Shown in pieces: positions 1 through 8,575 of a DNA stretch of 64,000 nucleotides. A program made the position numbers and the translations under genes. Numbering within the stretch: position 1 is the first letter of the stretch; each line of letters begins with the position of its first letter. Source of the stretch: Yaniella flava (GTDB lineage Bacteria > Actinomycetota > Actinomycetes > Actinomycetales > Micrococcaceae); contig NZ_BAAAMN010000005.1 of assembly GCF_039529295.1 (NCBI RefSeq), positions 62,001 to 126,000 of the forward strand. The letters run 5' to 3'. The notes under the pieces are model-generated. The model did no database searches and was not told the origin of the DNA. It worked only from the letters and a program-made list of their open reading frames with translations.

Positions 1-1526
1 TTGAAGCCAAAAAGCCAGTCATCCTGTTAGTCAACAAAGTGGACCGACCAGATGCACGCATTGACGGTGTGGTCTCGGATTCCATGGACCTGCTATTGGG
101 CCTCGCCGAAGACGTTTCGGAAGATGTGCCCGACCTTGATTTGGATGCGGTGCTGAATGTGCCGGTCGTCTTTGCTTCCGGGAAGGCCGGTGTGGCTTCG
201 ACCGAGCAGCCCGCTGATGGCCAGTTGCCAAATAGCGAGGATCTCGAGCCGCTCTTTGCCACCATCATGAAACACATTCCTGCACCGACCTACAACGAGG
301 ACGAAGTGCTGCAGGCTCACGTCACCAACCTGGACTTCTCGCCGTTCTTGGGTCGTCTTGCCCTGCTGCGTATCCACAACGGCACCCTGAACAAGAACCA
401 GACTGTTGCCTGGTCTTCGGAGAACGGCATCAAAAATGTGAAAGTCACCGAACTCTTAGAGACCAAAGGTCTGGAGCGAGTTGCCGCAGAAACAGCGCGT
501 CCCGGTGAAATCGTTGCCGTGGCCGGTATCGAGGACATCATGATTGGTGACACGCTGACCGATGCTGAAAATCCGAAACCGCTGCCACAAATCACCATTG
601 ACGATCCAGCGATCTCGCTGACCATTGGTGTGAACACCTCACCGTTGGCCGGCAAAGTCAAAGGTGCCAAGGTCACCGCACGCCAGGTTAAAGACCGTCT
701 GGACCGCGAGCTCATCGGCAATGTGTCGCTGCGTGTCTTGCCAACAGACCGCCCGGATACCTGGCAAGTCCAGGGCCGTGGCGAACTGGCATTGGCTATC
801 CTGGTAGAGCAGATGCGCCGTGAAGGATTCGAACTCACCGTCGGCAAACCAGAAGTCGTCACCCGCGAAATTGATGGTGTGATCTATGAACCCATGGAGA
901 TCATGACGGTCGACATCCCGGAAGAGCATCTGGGAGCCGTCACCCAGCTGATGGCGGGCCGTCGCGGCATCATGGAAAACATGGTCAATAACGGCACCGG
1001 TTGGGTCCGCATGGACTTCAAAGTTCCAGCACGTGGCCTCATTGGATTCCGCACCCGCTTCCTCACCGAAACTCGCGGTGCAGGGATTGCCGCGTCCTAT
1101 CAGACCGATTATGAACCATGGGCCGGCCATATTGTGTATCGGTCCAGTGGGTCGATCATCTCAGACCGTGCCGGTACGGCGACCCCTTATTCGATGATCA
1201 ACCTTCAAGAACGGGCATCATTCTTTATCCAGCCCGGATCTGAAGTATATGAAGGCATGATCCTCGGCGAAAACTCGCGCAACGAGGACATGGACGTCAA
1301 CATCGTCCGCGAAAAGAAGCAGACCAACGTGCGTGCAGCCTCCTCCGATACGTTTACGGGGCTCACCCCACCGAGTCAGTTCAGTCTGGAAGAATCCCTG
1401 GAATGGGTGCGCGACGATGAATGTGTAGAAGTCACTCCGGAGGCTATCCGGATTCGTAAGGTAGTGCTGGATGCAAATCAACGTGTCAAACTCGCCCGAG
1501 CTCGGCAGCGCGCCGAAGCCCAGTAA
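1..1526 (+). CDS. typA: Ribosome-associated GTPase TypA/BipA (5' end outside window)
   Basis: TypA is a translational GTPase of the EF-G/LepA group that binds the ribosome and helps growth under stress. The reading frame is open from base 3, so the gene starts before the window; about 507 C-terminal residues are visible of the roughly 620-640 usual for the family. The visible part opens at the G4 guanine-specificity motif (NKVDRPDARI), so the Walker A and switch regions are missing. It continues through the beta-barrel domain II and EF-G-like domains III and V, then the TypA-specific C-terminus (PARGLIGFRTRFLTETRG, followed by GTATPYSMINLQERASFFI). The stop is TAA at 1524-1526. The next gene starts inside its 3' end, which suggests co-transcription. 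The assignment is firm; only the start cannot be given. Confidence 0.96.
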   Translation, partial: EAKKPVILLVNKVDRPDARIDGVVSDSMDLLLGLAEDVSEDVPDLDLDAVLNVPVVFASGKAGVASTEQPADGQLPNSEDLEPLFATIMKHIPAPTYNEDEVLQAHVTNLDFSPFLGRLALLRIHNGTLNKNQTVAWSSENGIKNVKVTELLETKGLERVAAETARPGEIVAVAGIEDIMIGDTLTDAENPKPLPQITIDDPAISLTIGVNTSPLAGKVKGAKVTARQVKDRLDRELIGNVSLRVLPTDRPDTWQVQGRGELALAILVEQMRREGFELTVGKPEVVTREIDGVIYEPMEIMTVDIPEEHLGAVTQLMAGRRGIMENMVNNGTGWVRMDFKVPARGLIGFRTRFLTETRGAGIAASYQTDYEPWAGHIVYRSSGSIISDRAGTATPYSMINLQERASFFIQPGSEVYEGMILGENSRNEDMDVNIVREKKQTNVRAASSDTFTGLTPPSQFSLEESLEWVRDDECVEVTPEAIRIRKVVLDANQRVKLARARQRAEAQ

Positions 1527-2004
1527 CCGCTCCAACCGGCTTGGCATCGGTTGGATTCTGCTGGCGGTGGGTGTTGGTATCGTCACCGGTGGTCTGGGAA
1601 CCATCATGCATTTGAGCTCTTTTTGGACAGGCAGTTTTGGCCTGCCCTGGGGTGTGGCATTCGCGCTGTTAATTGCGGCGCTGGGCCAATGGTGGGTCGG
1701 GCTTGGCAGCGCCAACCTGCTTGCTCCCGGTATTGCCGGCATGGCACAATACGCCACGCTTGCCGTCATGGTCGGGTTGAGTCGCGGTGACCACTTCAGC
1801 GTGCCGCTCAACGCCCAAACCTGGGAGTTCGTGCCCCACCTGGTCATCGCAAGCCTACTGTGGCACGCCGGGCTGGTGGTTCTGACCATGGTGGTGGTCG
1901 TCCTGGTGAACCGCCAGCTCAGACGCGCCCGCGACGAGATAACTGAGCTACCGACCCAGGTCGCAGATCTACACCCGCCGGTGGGTGCTGCGGATACCCG
2001 TTAG
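1471..2004 (+). CDS. Four-helix membrane protein, DUF6113-like
   Basis: This is a 177-residue protein with about four hydrophobic segments (roughly residues 24-47, 58-79, 85-103 and 123-146), a short polar N-terminus and a charged C-terminal tail. It is probably an inner-membrane protein of unknown function. Small membrane proteins of this kind follow typA in related actinobacteria, and from memory this resembles the DUF6113 group. The start is uncertain: the ATG at 1471 overlaps typA by 56 bases, and an in-frame GTG at 1483 is also possible. The overlap suggests translational coupling to typA. I cannot assign a function. Confidence 0.7.
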   Translation: MQINVSNSPELGSAPKPSNRSNRLGIGWILLAVGVGIVTGGLGTIMHLSSFWTGSFGLPWGVAFALLIAALGQWWVGLGSANLLAPGIAGMAQYATLAVMVGLSRGDHFSVPLNAQTWEFVPHLVIASLLWHAGLVVLTMVVVVLVNRQLRRARDEITELPTQVADLHPPVGAADTR

Positions 2005-2043
2005 ACTGACTAGACCAACAAAGTGTGAAGGAGCATCACCAAA

Positions 2044-2370
2044 ATGACCTACGTGATCGCCTTGCCGTGCGTTGACCTCAAGGACAAATCCTGCATCGAC
2101 GAATGCCCGGTTGACTGTATTTATGAAGGCGAACGCATGCTATACATCCACCCGGATGAATGCGTTGACTGCGGGGCATGTGAACCGGTCTGTCCTGTGG
2201 AAGCCATCTACTACGAAGATGACACCCCAGAAGAATGGGCGGACTACTACGATGCAAACGTCGAGTTCTTCGACGATATCGGTTCCCCGGGTGGCGCAGC
2301 CAAACTCGGCTTGATCCCCAAAGACCACCCGCTCATTGAAGCCCTGCCGTTCCAGGAGCAAAACGTCTAA
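2044..2370 (+). CDS. fdxA: Seven-iron ferredoxin FdxA
   Basis: This is a soluble electron carrier of 108 residues with one [3Fe-4S] and one [4Fe-4S] cluster. The cysteines are at residues 9, 17, 21 and 25 and in the CVDCGACEPVC block (45, 48, 51, 55), the pattern of bacterial 7Fe/8Fe ferredoxins. The C-terminal extension (EEWADYYDANVEFFDD, then PLGSPGG-like and KDHPL elements) is typical of actinobacterial FdxA. The start is an ATG at 2044 preceded by a good ribosome site (GAAGGAG, about ten bases upstream). Its stop codon shares a base with the dapC start, an arrangement common in this phylum, so the two genes are very likely one transcript. Confidence 0.96.
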   Translation: MTYVIALPCVDLKDKSCIDECPVDCIYEGERMLYIHPDECVDCGACEPVCPVEAIYYEDDTPEEWADYYDANVEFFDDIGSPGGAAKLGLIPKDHPLIEALPFQEQNV

Positions 2371-3503
2371 TGCTGGATCTGCCCGCATACCCATGGCAAT
2401 TGCTGGCCCCTTATAAAGCAACGGCCAGCGCCCATGCTCAGGGGCTCGTCGATTTATCCATCGGTGCCCCGGTGGATCCCACACCACAGATGATCCAGGA
2501 CGCACTTGCCTCAGCGACCAATTGGCCAGGGTATCCGAGCGCAGCAGGCACAGACGGTCTTCGTGACACGATCGCTGATTGGTACGCCCGCCGTCGCCAG
2601 GTTCCCGGTCTGACCAAAGAGCATGTGGCCGCCACGGTGGGTTCGAAAGAGTTCATCGCATGGCTGCCACTCCTCATGGGCTTGGGGCCGGGCGATATCA
2701 TCGTCTACCCCAAAGTCGCCTATCCGACCTACGACATCGGCGCCAAGATTGTGGGTGCGACGTCGGTGACGGCAGATACACTCACAGAGCTCGATGCCGC
2801 AACCCGTCAACGGGTGAAACTGGTGTGGGTGAACTCGCCAGCAAATCCCACCGGTACGGTCCAAAGTGCCGAAGTCCTGGCAAAAATCGTTGCCGACGCT
2901 CGTGCGAATGGTGCGGCGGTGGCTTCCGATGAATGTTATGCCGAGCTCGGGTGGGGCACATGGGAACACCAACGGATCCCCTCCATTCTGGATACCCAGG
3001 TCTCGCAAGGAGACTTTAGCGGGCTACTGTCGGTCTACTCACTGTCGAAACAGTCCAATATGGCCGGTTACCGCGCTGCATTCGTCGCCGGCGATGCAGC
3101 GATGATTGCCGCATTGATCAACTTGCGCTCGCACACCGGCATGGTAGTCCCCGGGCCAGTCCAGGCTGCCATGGCTGCTGCACTGACCGATGATGAGCAT
3201 GTGGTCGAACAGAAATCCCGCTACCGTAACCGCCGACAACGCCTCCTGGATGCCCTGGTCTCAGCGGGGCTGACGGTAGATGATTCAGCCGCGGGACTGT
3301 ACCTGTGGGTACGTGACCCAAAAATTACTGAACCTACCGCGGAAGATTCCTGGGAACTGGTATCACGTTTTGCCCAGCTCGGTATTTTGGTCGGGCCAGG
3401 CGTGTTCTATTCGGCCGCTGGGAATGGGTACATACGTGTGTCCATGACCGCCAAGGATGAAGCAGTCGATCAGGCCGTGTCCCGATTGCGCACGGGCCTA
3501 TAA
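2370..3503 (+). CDS. dapC: Succinyldiaminopimelate transaminase DapC
   Basis: This is a PLP-dependent class I/II aminotransferase of 377 residues, predicted to make N-succinyl-L,L-diaminopimelate from N-succinyl-2-amino-6-ketopimelate in the lysine and peptidoglycan pathway. Fold-type I motifs are visible: the NSPANPTG substrate loop, the SDECYAEL block with its PLP-binding Asp and Tyr, and SLSKQSNMAGYR with the Schiff-base lysine. The short N-terminus (LPAYPWQLLAPYKATA) and the position directly behind fdxA match actinobacterial DapC rather than general aspartate aminotransferases. The ATG at 2370 overlaps the fdxA stop by one base. The substrate is inferred from family and context. Confidence 0.9.
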   Translation: MLDLPAYPWQLLAPYKATASAHAQGLVDLSIGAPVDPTPQMIQDALASATNWPGYPSAAGTDGLRDTIADWYARRRQVPGLTKEHVAATVGSKEFIAWLPLLMGLGPGDIIVYPKVAYPTYDIGAKIVGATSVTADTLTELDAATRQRVKLVWVNSPANPTGTVQSAEVLAKIVADARANGAAVASDECYAELGWGTWEHQRIPSILDTQVSQGDFSGLLSVYSLSKQSNMAGYRAAFVAGDAAMIAALINLRSHTGMVVPGPVQAAMAAALTDDEHVVEQKSRYRNRRQRLLDALVSAGLTVDDSAAGLYLWVRDPKITEPTAEDSWELVSRFAQLGILVGPGVFYSAAGNGYIRVSMTAKDEAVDQAVSRLRTGL

Positions 3504-3543
3504 ATTACAGCGTTTGGCCATAATGTTCCAAGCATCACTAAAC

Positions 3544-3572
3544 TTGATAAATTTGTACGGCAGAGACATAAC
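3544..3572 (+). promoter_or_regulatory. Candidate promoter of gltA
   Basis: TTGATA at 3544-3549 (five of six to the -35 consensus), a 17-base spacer, then CATAAC at 3567-3572 (four of six to -10). It lies in the 133-base gap between dapC and gltA and points at gltA. The leader would be about 58 bases. No transcription-start evidence exists; the call rests on hexamers and spacing. Confidence 0.42.
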
Positions 3573-3600
3573 CAACAGTGCCACCGATCCTGTGGCCGAG

Positions 3601-3620
3601 GTGCAAGCATCATCTTGCAC
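3601..3620 (+). promoter_or_regulatory. Perfect inverted repeat in the gltA leader
   Basis: GTGCAAG (3601-3607) and CTTGCAC (3614-3620) form perfect seven-base arms around the spacer CATCAT. The repeat ends 16 bases before the gltA start codon, downstream of the candidate promoter. It could be an operator or an RNA hairpin next to the ribosome site. No regulator is recognised; it does not match the CRP/GlxR pattern TGTGA-N6-TCACA. Confidence 0.5.
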
Positions 3621-3636
3621 AGACAAGAGGGAAAGC

Positions 3637-4911
3637 ATGACTGAGAAACACGACGGTAAGTTGGCGCTAGGCGACATTAACGTAGACCTTCCACGTGTTG
3701 AGGCGACGGTCGGTAACGACGGTCTCGGCATCGGTTCAGTTCTGCGTGACACCCAAACCGTCACCTACGACCCCGGTTTCATGAACACCGCCAATGCGCG
3801 TTCGGCAATCACCTACATCGACGGTGAAGCGGGCATACTGCGCTACCGGGGTTACCCCATCGAAGATCTGGCAAAGAACTCTTCCTTCTTGGAAGTTGCC
3901 TACTTGCTTATCTATGGTGAACTCCCCACGGGCGACCAGCTGACCGAATGGGACGAGAACATTCGCGATCACACCATGCTGCACGAAGACATCAAAGACT
4001 TTTTCAATGGTTTTCCTCGCAACGCCCACCCAATGGCCGTGCTGTCTTCTGCCGTCTCTGCGCTGTCGACCTTCTATGCAGATTCTCTGGACCCATTCGA
4101 CGAGGAACAAGTCCACATCTCCACCATTCGTCTCATGTCCAAGGTGCCAGTCCTGGCCGCCTACGCGTATAAGAAGTCGATCGGCCAGCCACTGCTGTAT
4201 CCGGACAATTCGCTAAACCTGACGGAGAACTTCCTACGCCTCACCTTCGGTGTACCAACTGAAGCATATGAACTCGACCAGGATGTGGTCGATGCCCTCG
4301 ATATGCTGTTGATTTTGCACGCCGACCACGAGCAAAACTGCTCCACCTCGACGGTACGTTTGGTTGGCTCATCACATGCGAACATTTTCGGATCGATCTC
4401 AGCGGGGATCAATGCACTCTTCGGGCCGCTTCATGGTGGCGCGAACGAAGCCGTGCTGAACATGCTGGACGAAATCAGAGACGAAGGTACGTCCCCGGAA
4501 GATTTCATGGAAAAGGTCAAAAACAAAGAATCGGGCGTTCGCCTGATGGGCTTTGGCCACCGCGTGTACAAGAACTACGACCCACGCGCACGCATTGTCA
4601 AAGGTACCGCTGAGAAGATTCTCAACAAGCTGGGGGCCGGTGACGAACGACTCGAGATCGCCATGCGTCTCGAAGAAAAAGCCCTGAACGACGACTACTT
4701 TGTTGAGCGCAAACTGTATCCAAACGTCGACTTTTACACCGGACTAATTTACAGTGCGATGGGCTTCCCACCGCGCATGTTCACTCCACTGTTTGCACTC
4801 GGGCGTCTACCGGGCTGGGTCGCACAGTACCGCGAAATGATTGACGACAAAGAAACGCGTATCGGGCGCCCACGCCAGGTATATGTTGGCCAGGACCTGC
4901 GCCGCTACTAA
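3637..4911 (+). CDS. gltA: Citrate synthase
   Basis: Type II (hexameric-type) citrate synthase of 424 residues, condensing acetyl-CoA with oxaloacetate at the entry of the TCA cycle. The catalytic triad is visible: His266 (GPLHGGANEA), His308 (GFGHRVYKNYDPRA) and Asp365 (PNVDFYTG). The N-terminal beta-rich domain typical of type II enzymes is present. I chose the ATG at 3637 because it follows GAGGGAAAGC and gives the usual family length; the frame stays open 60 codons upstream into dapC but carries no recognisable domain there. It appears monocistronic, with its own promoter candidate and a terminator behind it. Confidence 0.97.
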   Translation: MTEKHDGKLALGDINVDLPRVEATVGNDGLGIGSVLRDTQTVTYDPGFMNTANARSAITYIDGEAGILRYRGYPIEDLAKNSSFLEVAYLLIYGELPTGDQLTEWDENIRDHTMLHEDIKDFFNGFPRNAHPMAVLSSAVSALSTFYADSLDPFDEEQVHISTIRLMSKVPVLAAYAYKKSIGQPLLYPDNSLNLTENFLRLTFGVPTEAYELDQDVVDALDMLLILHADHEQNCSTSTVRLVGSSHANIFGSISAGINALFGPLHGGANEAVLNMLDEIRDEGTSPEDFMEKVKNKESGVRLMGFGHRVYKNYDPRARIVKGTAEKILNKLGAGDERLEIAMRLEEKALNDDYFVERKLYPNVDFYTGLIYSAMGFPPRMFTPLFALGRLPGWVAQYREMIDDKETRIGRPRQVYVGQDLRRY

Positions 4912-4932
4912 GTAACGGCGCATTGAAGATCT

Positions 4933-4966
4933 GCGAAAGCTCCGCACTACTGTGTGGAGCTTTCGC
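4933..4966. terminator. Bidirectional stem-loop between gltA and the solute-binding protein gene
   Basis: GCGAAAGCTCCGCAC and GTGTGGAGCTTTCGC pair in a 15-base stem with one G-U pair and a four-base loop (TACT). It lies between two convergent genes, 22 bases after the gltA stop and 15 before the stop of the minus-strand gene. A short T-rich tract follows on the plus strand (ATTTGG), so it could end both transcripts. Confidence 0.8.
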
Positions 4967-4980
4967 ATTTGGGGAATTCG

Positions 4981-5916
4981 TTAGTTTGGACAGTACTGCG
5001 TCGACAAGTCGTCTTCGGCACTGAGTTGGGGCACATAGTCGGTGTACTCATCCCATTGGCCAAAAATGTCCTCGGGGACGCCATCGGCCACGAGCTCAGC
5101 GAACGCCTCGCCAACGACCTCACACTGAGCGGGTGTCGTGCCGATCCAGTACTGTGTTGGCTCCACCAACGCTTCGGAAACATCAGCGTCGTCATCTTCG
5201 GCGAGTTGGGACCATGGCAGGAGCTCATAGCTACCTGAATACGATGGATCGGCAAGCACCCCGACGAGTTGCAGATCATCTGCGGCAATCGCGTCATAGC
5301 GACCCGAACGTATACCGGTCTCGCATTCTGCCACCGTTTGTTGGGTCTGTGTTTCACCCACTGGTAGATCGAGGCCAGCACTCGCGGAACGCGCCACGAC
5401 GCATACCGCAGCGTCTTCTAGATCGTCAAATGACGTGATACTTTCTGATGTCATCGCCTCGTTGGTCGCTTCCTCCTGATCAGAGGACTCCCCTCGGACC
5501 AGCAACGCTGGTTCGACTGTGGCATATGGCGCAACCCAGGCGATATCTTCTGTGAGGTCCGGTCCCGGGAATTGTCCGATCAAAAGATCCAACTCACCGT
5601 TTTCCAAGTGCTCAGTTGTCTGCTCAGGTGTGGTCGGCACCCATGCCACGTCATTGGGCTCGACAATTTCGCCAAGCTGCTCACCGAGCGCTACTGCAAG
5701 ATCCGCCTCGGCTCCGCTCAGGCTCTCTGGATCGGTTCCCGAGATCAGGCCGGGGGAGGATAGCGAAACACCAATCGTGAGCGACTTTTGCTCACCGACA
5801 GTCGGCTCCACAGTTGGTTCCTCGGTGGTATTACAACCGCTGAGGATAAGGAGTGTGCTCAGCACAGCTGCCGACACGGGTATTGCACGAAGCTTCTGCA
5901 TTCTGTTTTTGGCCAC
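4981..5916 (-). CDS. Solute-binding lipoprotein (amino-acid ABC transporter type)
   Basis: This 311-residue protein has a lipoprotein signal peptide: basic start, hydrophobic stretch, lipobox LSGC near residue 28, then an acidic/Pro linker. The body resembles family 3 periplasmic binding proteins (SBP_bac_3): an opening LTIGVSLSSPGL strand, an ALGEQLG helix, NGELDLLIGQF, a DLEDAAVCVV block and a late QYWIGTTPAQ strand. It should be anchored outside the membrane and bind a small polar solute, perhaps an amino acid. The GTG at 5916 has AAGG seven bases upstream; an ATG at 5901 is the alternative. No permease or ATPase gene is adjacent, so it is an orphan and its ligand cannot be named. Confidence 0.85.
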   Translation of the reverse strand: MAKNRMQKLRAIPVSAAVLSTLLILSGCNTTEEPTVEPTVGEQKSLTIGVSLSSPGLISGTDPESLSGAEADLAVALGEQLGEIVEPNDVAWVPTTPEQTTEHLENGELDLLIGQFPGPDLTEDIAWVAPYATVEPALLVRGESSDQEEATNEAMTSESITSFDDLEDAAVCVVARSASAGLDLPVGETQTQQTVAECETGIRSGRYDAIAADDLQLVGVLADPSYSGSYELLPWSQLAEDDDADVSEALVEPTQYWIGTTPAQCEVVGEAFAELVADGVPEDIFGQWDEYTDYVPQLSAEDDLSTQYCPN

Positions 5917-6057
5917 GATCAGACCTTAGTCGAAGTGGCCACACCGACGGAACATTGACGCAGCCTGGGCCGTGTTTGAAGCGGTCGTGTGATCATGATG
6001 GCGCGTACCGGATGGCTCCGACAAGCACGGTCGCAGTCTTCGTGAGACAATAGAGGT

Positions 6058-6390
6058 ATGGGCGATGCAATATTGACGATAGAAATTCTTGTACTTGGTG
6101 TTTTGGTCATAGCTTTCTTAGCCATCGTGATAGTTCGTGGTGATCAAGGTTTGGTCAAACCACTCGCCGAGCCACTACCATCTCTACCACCCGTCGTGCT
6201 TCCCGAAGCCCGGGAGGTTGCCGCGGCAGATATTCAAGACATCCGTTTTGGCGTCGGGCTGCGCGGATACCGCACCGACCAAGTCGATCAGGTGCTGGAA
6301 CGACTCACATCTGCTTTAGAAGACCGGGATCAACAGATTGATGCCTTGCGTGAGCAGGCAGAACAACACAAGCAACACTCAGCAGAGTAG
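6058..6390 (+). CDS. Membrane-anchored DivIVA-domain protein
   Basis: This small protein (110 residues) has one N-terminal transmembrane segment (about residues 8-26), a proline-rich linker, and a single DivIVA-type motif near residues 63-82 (RFGVGLRGYRTDQVDQVLERL), followed by a short coiled coil rich in Glu, Gln and Asp. DivIVA motifs bind curved membrane and recruit division or polar-growth factors; this is a short accessory member, not full-length Wag31/DivIVA. The ATG at 6058 follows TAGAGGT. The gene for a DUF3117-type protein follows 58 bases later on the same strand. The role is inferred from the motif only. Confidence 0.8.
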   Translation: MGDAILTIEILVLGVLVIAFLAIVIVRGDQGLVKPLAEPLPSLPPVVLPEAREVAAADIQDIRFGVGLRGYRTDQVDQVLERLTSALEDRDQQIDALREQAEQHKQHSAE

Positions 6391-6448
6391 CTGTAGTGGC
6401 GTGTCGCCGTTCGCGTTGCGATGAAGAAACCTCAGGAAAGGAACAATT

Positions 6449-6622
6449 ATGGCTGCAATGAAGCCCCGTACCGGTGATGGTCCAATGGAGGTAGTACGTG
6501 AGCCGAGAAAACTCGTTATGCGTATCCCAACCGATGGTGGAGGCCGACTCGTCGTTGAACTTAACGACGACGAAGCACAAGCGCTCAAAGATGCCTTATC
6601 AGGTGTCGTTAAAGGCAACTAA
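6449..6622 (+). CDS. DUF3117-family small protein
   Basis: This is a 57-residue protein starting MAAMKPRTGDGPMEV and containing the RKLVMRIPTDGGGRLVVEL stretch and an ELNDDEAQALKDAL helix, as I remember for the actinobacterial DUF3117 family. It appears to be a single beta-sheet and helix with no membrane segment. The start ATG at 6449 has AGGAAAGGAAC just upstream. The function of the family is unknown to me. The downstream neighbour is convergent, 16 bases away. Confidence 0.88.
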   Translation: MAAMKPRTGDGPMEVVREPRKLVMRIPTDGGGRLVVELNDDEAQALKDALSGVVKGN

Positions 6623-6637
6623 CACCGGCGCACCGTG

Positions 6638-7294
6638 CTAGACCTTCGTGGCTAACAGCAGTCCGGTGCCGGTTGGCACCATCGTTGAGGTGCTCCAGAC
6701 TTTCGTGTTGTCGCGCAGTTCATTGCCGACATCGCGCAGCATGACGGTCGAAGCATCCCGCACGGCTGGACGAGGTACTCGGTCATGATCTAACGCATCG
6801 TGCAGCACAAGCATGCCACCGGAGCGGAGCAGGCGTGCTGATTCGGTTACGTGGTATTCGAGAAGCAATGGGTCAGCATCAACAAATACAAGATCATAGG
6901 CGTTTGCTGAAAGCTTGGGCAGCACCGTTCGTCCGCGTCCAGCAATTAACCGGGTAGTAGAGCTCGGGTAGCCCTCAGCTCCGAAGACTTCGCGGGCGGC
7001 ACGCTGAGCTTCCGCGTCCGGGTCGAGGGTCGTCAACACCGCACCTTCCGGGGCGCCACGCATGAGCGCGAGACCGGATACACCGGCACCGCTACCGAGC
7101 TCGACCATGGTTTGTGGGCGCGTCGCAGCCGCCAAAAATGTAAGTAATGATGCCGTGCCTTCAGACACCGGGGTAATACCCAGTTCTGCCGAACGATCAC
7201 GCGCCATCAACACAATTTCGTCTTCGATCGGGCGTGCTTCAGCAAAGGCCCAGCTAGCGTGCTTGCCGGTCTGTTGTGGGCTCAGCGCCTTCAT
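6638..7294 (-). CDS. SAM-dependent O-methyltransferase (family 3)
   Basis: This is a 218-residue Rossmann methyltransferase. The SAM-binding motif I is VELGSGAGVSGLAL near residues 64-77, followed by the acidic end of strand 2 (TTLDPD) and the metal/substrate region YDLVFVDADPLLLEY; LRSGGMLVLHDAL matches the class I O-methyltransferase family (caffeoyl-CoA/catechol type), which uses a divalent cation. In relatives this gene is usually divergent from a sigE-type sigma gene; here the next plus-strand gene is the anti-sigma factor instead. The start ATG at 7294 has GGGAG upstream at a long spacing. The substrate is unknown. Confidence 0.88.
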   Translation of the reverse strand: MKALSPQQTGKHASWAFAEARPIEDEIVLMARDRSAELGITPVSEGTASLLTFLAAATRPQTMVELGSGAGVSGLALMRGAPEGAVLTTLDPDAEAQRAAREVFGAEGYPSSTTRLIAGRGRTVLPKLSANAYDLVFVDADPLLLEYHVTESARLLRSGGMLVLHDALDHDRVPRPAVRDASTVMLRDVGNELRDNTKVWSTSTMVPTGTGLLLATKV

Positions 7295-7491
7295 AAAACT
7301 GTCTACTCCCGTGAATCGTTGTCCTGTGCACCATATATGCTCACTTCATTGTAGAGGTAGCTGGCTTGCATCGCGTGTTCATGCGAAACAACCATCGATA
7401 TTTCAGAATATTCTCAGAATCATTTGCCACAATGAATGCAGTCCAGTTTTGAAAGAGATGTTTAATCGACCATGGAAGCAAGGATCTATTG

Positions 7492-8472
7492 ATGAGTGGA
7501 AGTTCTTCAGGCTTCTCTTTTCATCCACGCTCCAAGTTCGACGCGTTTTTAGAAGGTGAACTGTCTGCATCTGCAGACAGCAAAGTGCGTGCACACTTGG
7601 CAGTGTGCTCACGTTGTGCGGAGGAAGTCGAACAGCGTTCTTCAGCCCTTTCCGTCACCCAGCAACTTGACCGGATCTCTCGCGAGCATCCAGTACCGGC
7701 CTCTTATGCAACGACTACTCCCGTGATGGAACCATCAGGCGTTGCAGGCTGGAAATTCCTTGTCGGGGCCAGTGTTGTTGGACTGGTAGTCGTGGGCATC
7801 GTGGTCAGTCTCTGGGTTTTAGGCGGCGACCAACGCACCCAAGAATCCGCCGGTACGTCCGCCCAGGAGCTCATCCCCGAAGATGTCGAAATCGTGGGGG
7901 CTGACCCGCAGGATTTGAGCCAGCCACCCCCCAGTGATGATTCCACGGAAATCCCCACCGATTTTGGCGCGGCCAGCGCACAATTGTCGTATAACAGTGC
8001 CCCGCTGGGTATCGATGGGACGCCCATCCATCTCAATTCGGTGAGCGAACTGCGACAGGCAGGCTGGACTATCCCACAATTTCATGCGCTCGGGATGGCC
8101 TTCGAATCGGCCGTAGTCGATGAACAACAGGGACAAGTGTATGTCATGTCGGTATTCAACGCGTCATCGGCAAATGCCGACGATCAAACAGTGGTGCGTG
8201 AATGCCGCGTCGAACATGATGACGGTTCAGTGACCGCCTGTAGCAGGCTGGATTTTACTGATTCGGCGGCCAACGAGGTGTCGCTGCCCGTTGCCGAAGA
8301 TGTATGGCTCTACACTTACCCCGATGGTTCTTGGACCGCCTACATGGCGACAAACAAATCGCAATATCGCGTGGATTCGACCTCAGAAGCCGACTACGCC
8401 GACGGTATCATGTCCACTTTGTATGTCGAGGAGAAGTCCCGGCTGAGTTCTGGTAGCTCGAACATGCCCTGA
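7492..8472 (+). CDS. Zinc-finger anti-sigma factor, RseA/zf-HC2 type, membrane-anchored
   Basis: This 326-residue protein has three parts: an N-terminal cytoplasmic anti-sigma domain with the zinc motif H35-x3-C39-x2-C42 (HLAVCSRC), one transmembrane helix around residues 89-110, and a large extracytoplasmic C-terminal domain of about 210 residues. Such proteins hold an ECF sigma factor until stress triggers their cleavage. The ATG at 7492 has AAGGA seven bases upstream; a TTG three bases earlier is less likely. The place between an O-methyltransferase and tatB is where relatives carry sigE-rseA, but no sigma gene is present in the 197 bases upstream. The partner is therefore elsewhere or lost. 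Confidence 0.85.
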   Translation: MSGSSSGFSFHPRSKFDAFLEGELSASADSKVRAHLAVCSRCAEEVEQRSSALSVTQQLDRISREHPVPASYATTTPVMEPSGVAGWKFLVGASVVGLVVVGIVVSLWVLGGDQRTQESAGTSAQELIPEDVEIVGADPQDLSQPPPSDDSTEIPTDFGAASAQLSYNSAPLGIDGTPIHLNSVSELRQAGWTIPQFHALGMAFESAVVDEQQGQVYVMSVFNASSANADDQTVVRECRVEHDDGSVTACSRLDFTDSAANEVSLPVAEDVWLYTYPDGSWTAYMATNKSQYRVDSTSEADYADGIMSTLYVEEKSRLSSGSSNMP

Positions 8473-8575
8473 AGGCATCAGCCAACGCTTTGAGCGTGGC
8501 GTCGATAAGCTGCTGGGCCGGTAAGCCTCCTCAAAAACCATTCATTCGAACACTTTCGGGTAAGCTGTAGCCAGT

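Noticed and set aside
639..1130. Long open frame on the minus strand inside typA
   Set aside because: It is fully antisense to a well-recognised gene and carries no motif; the high G+C codon bias makes such shadow frames common.
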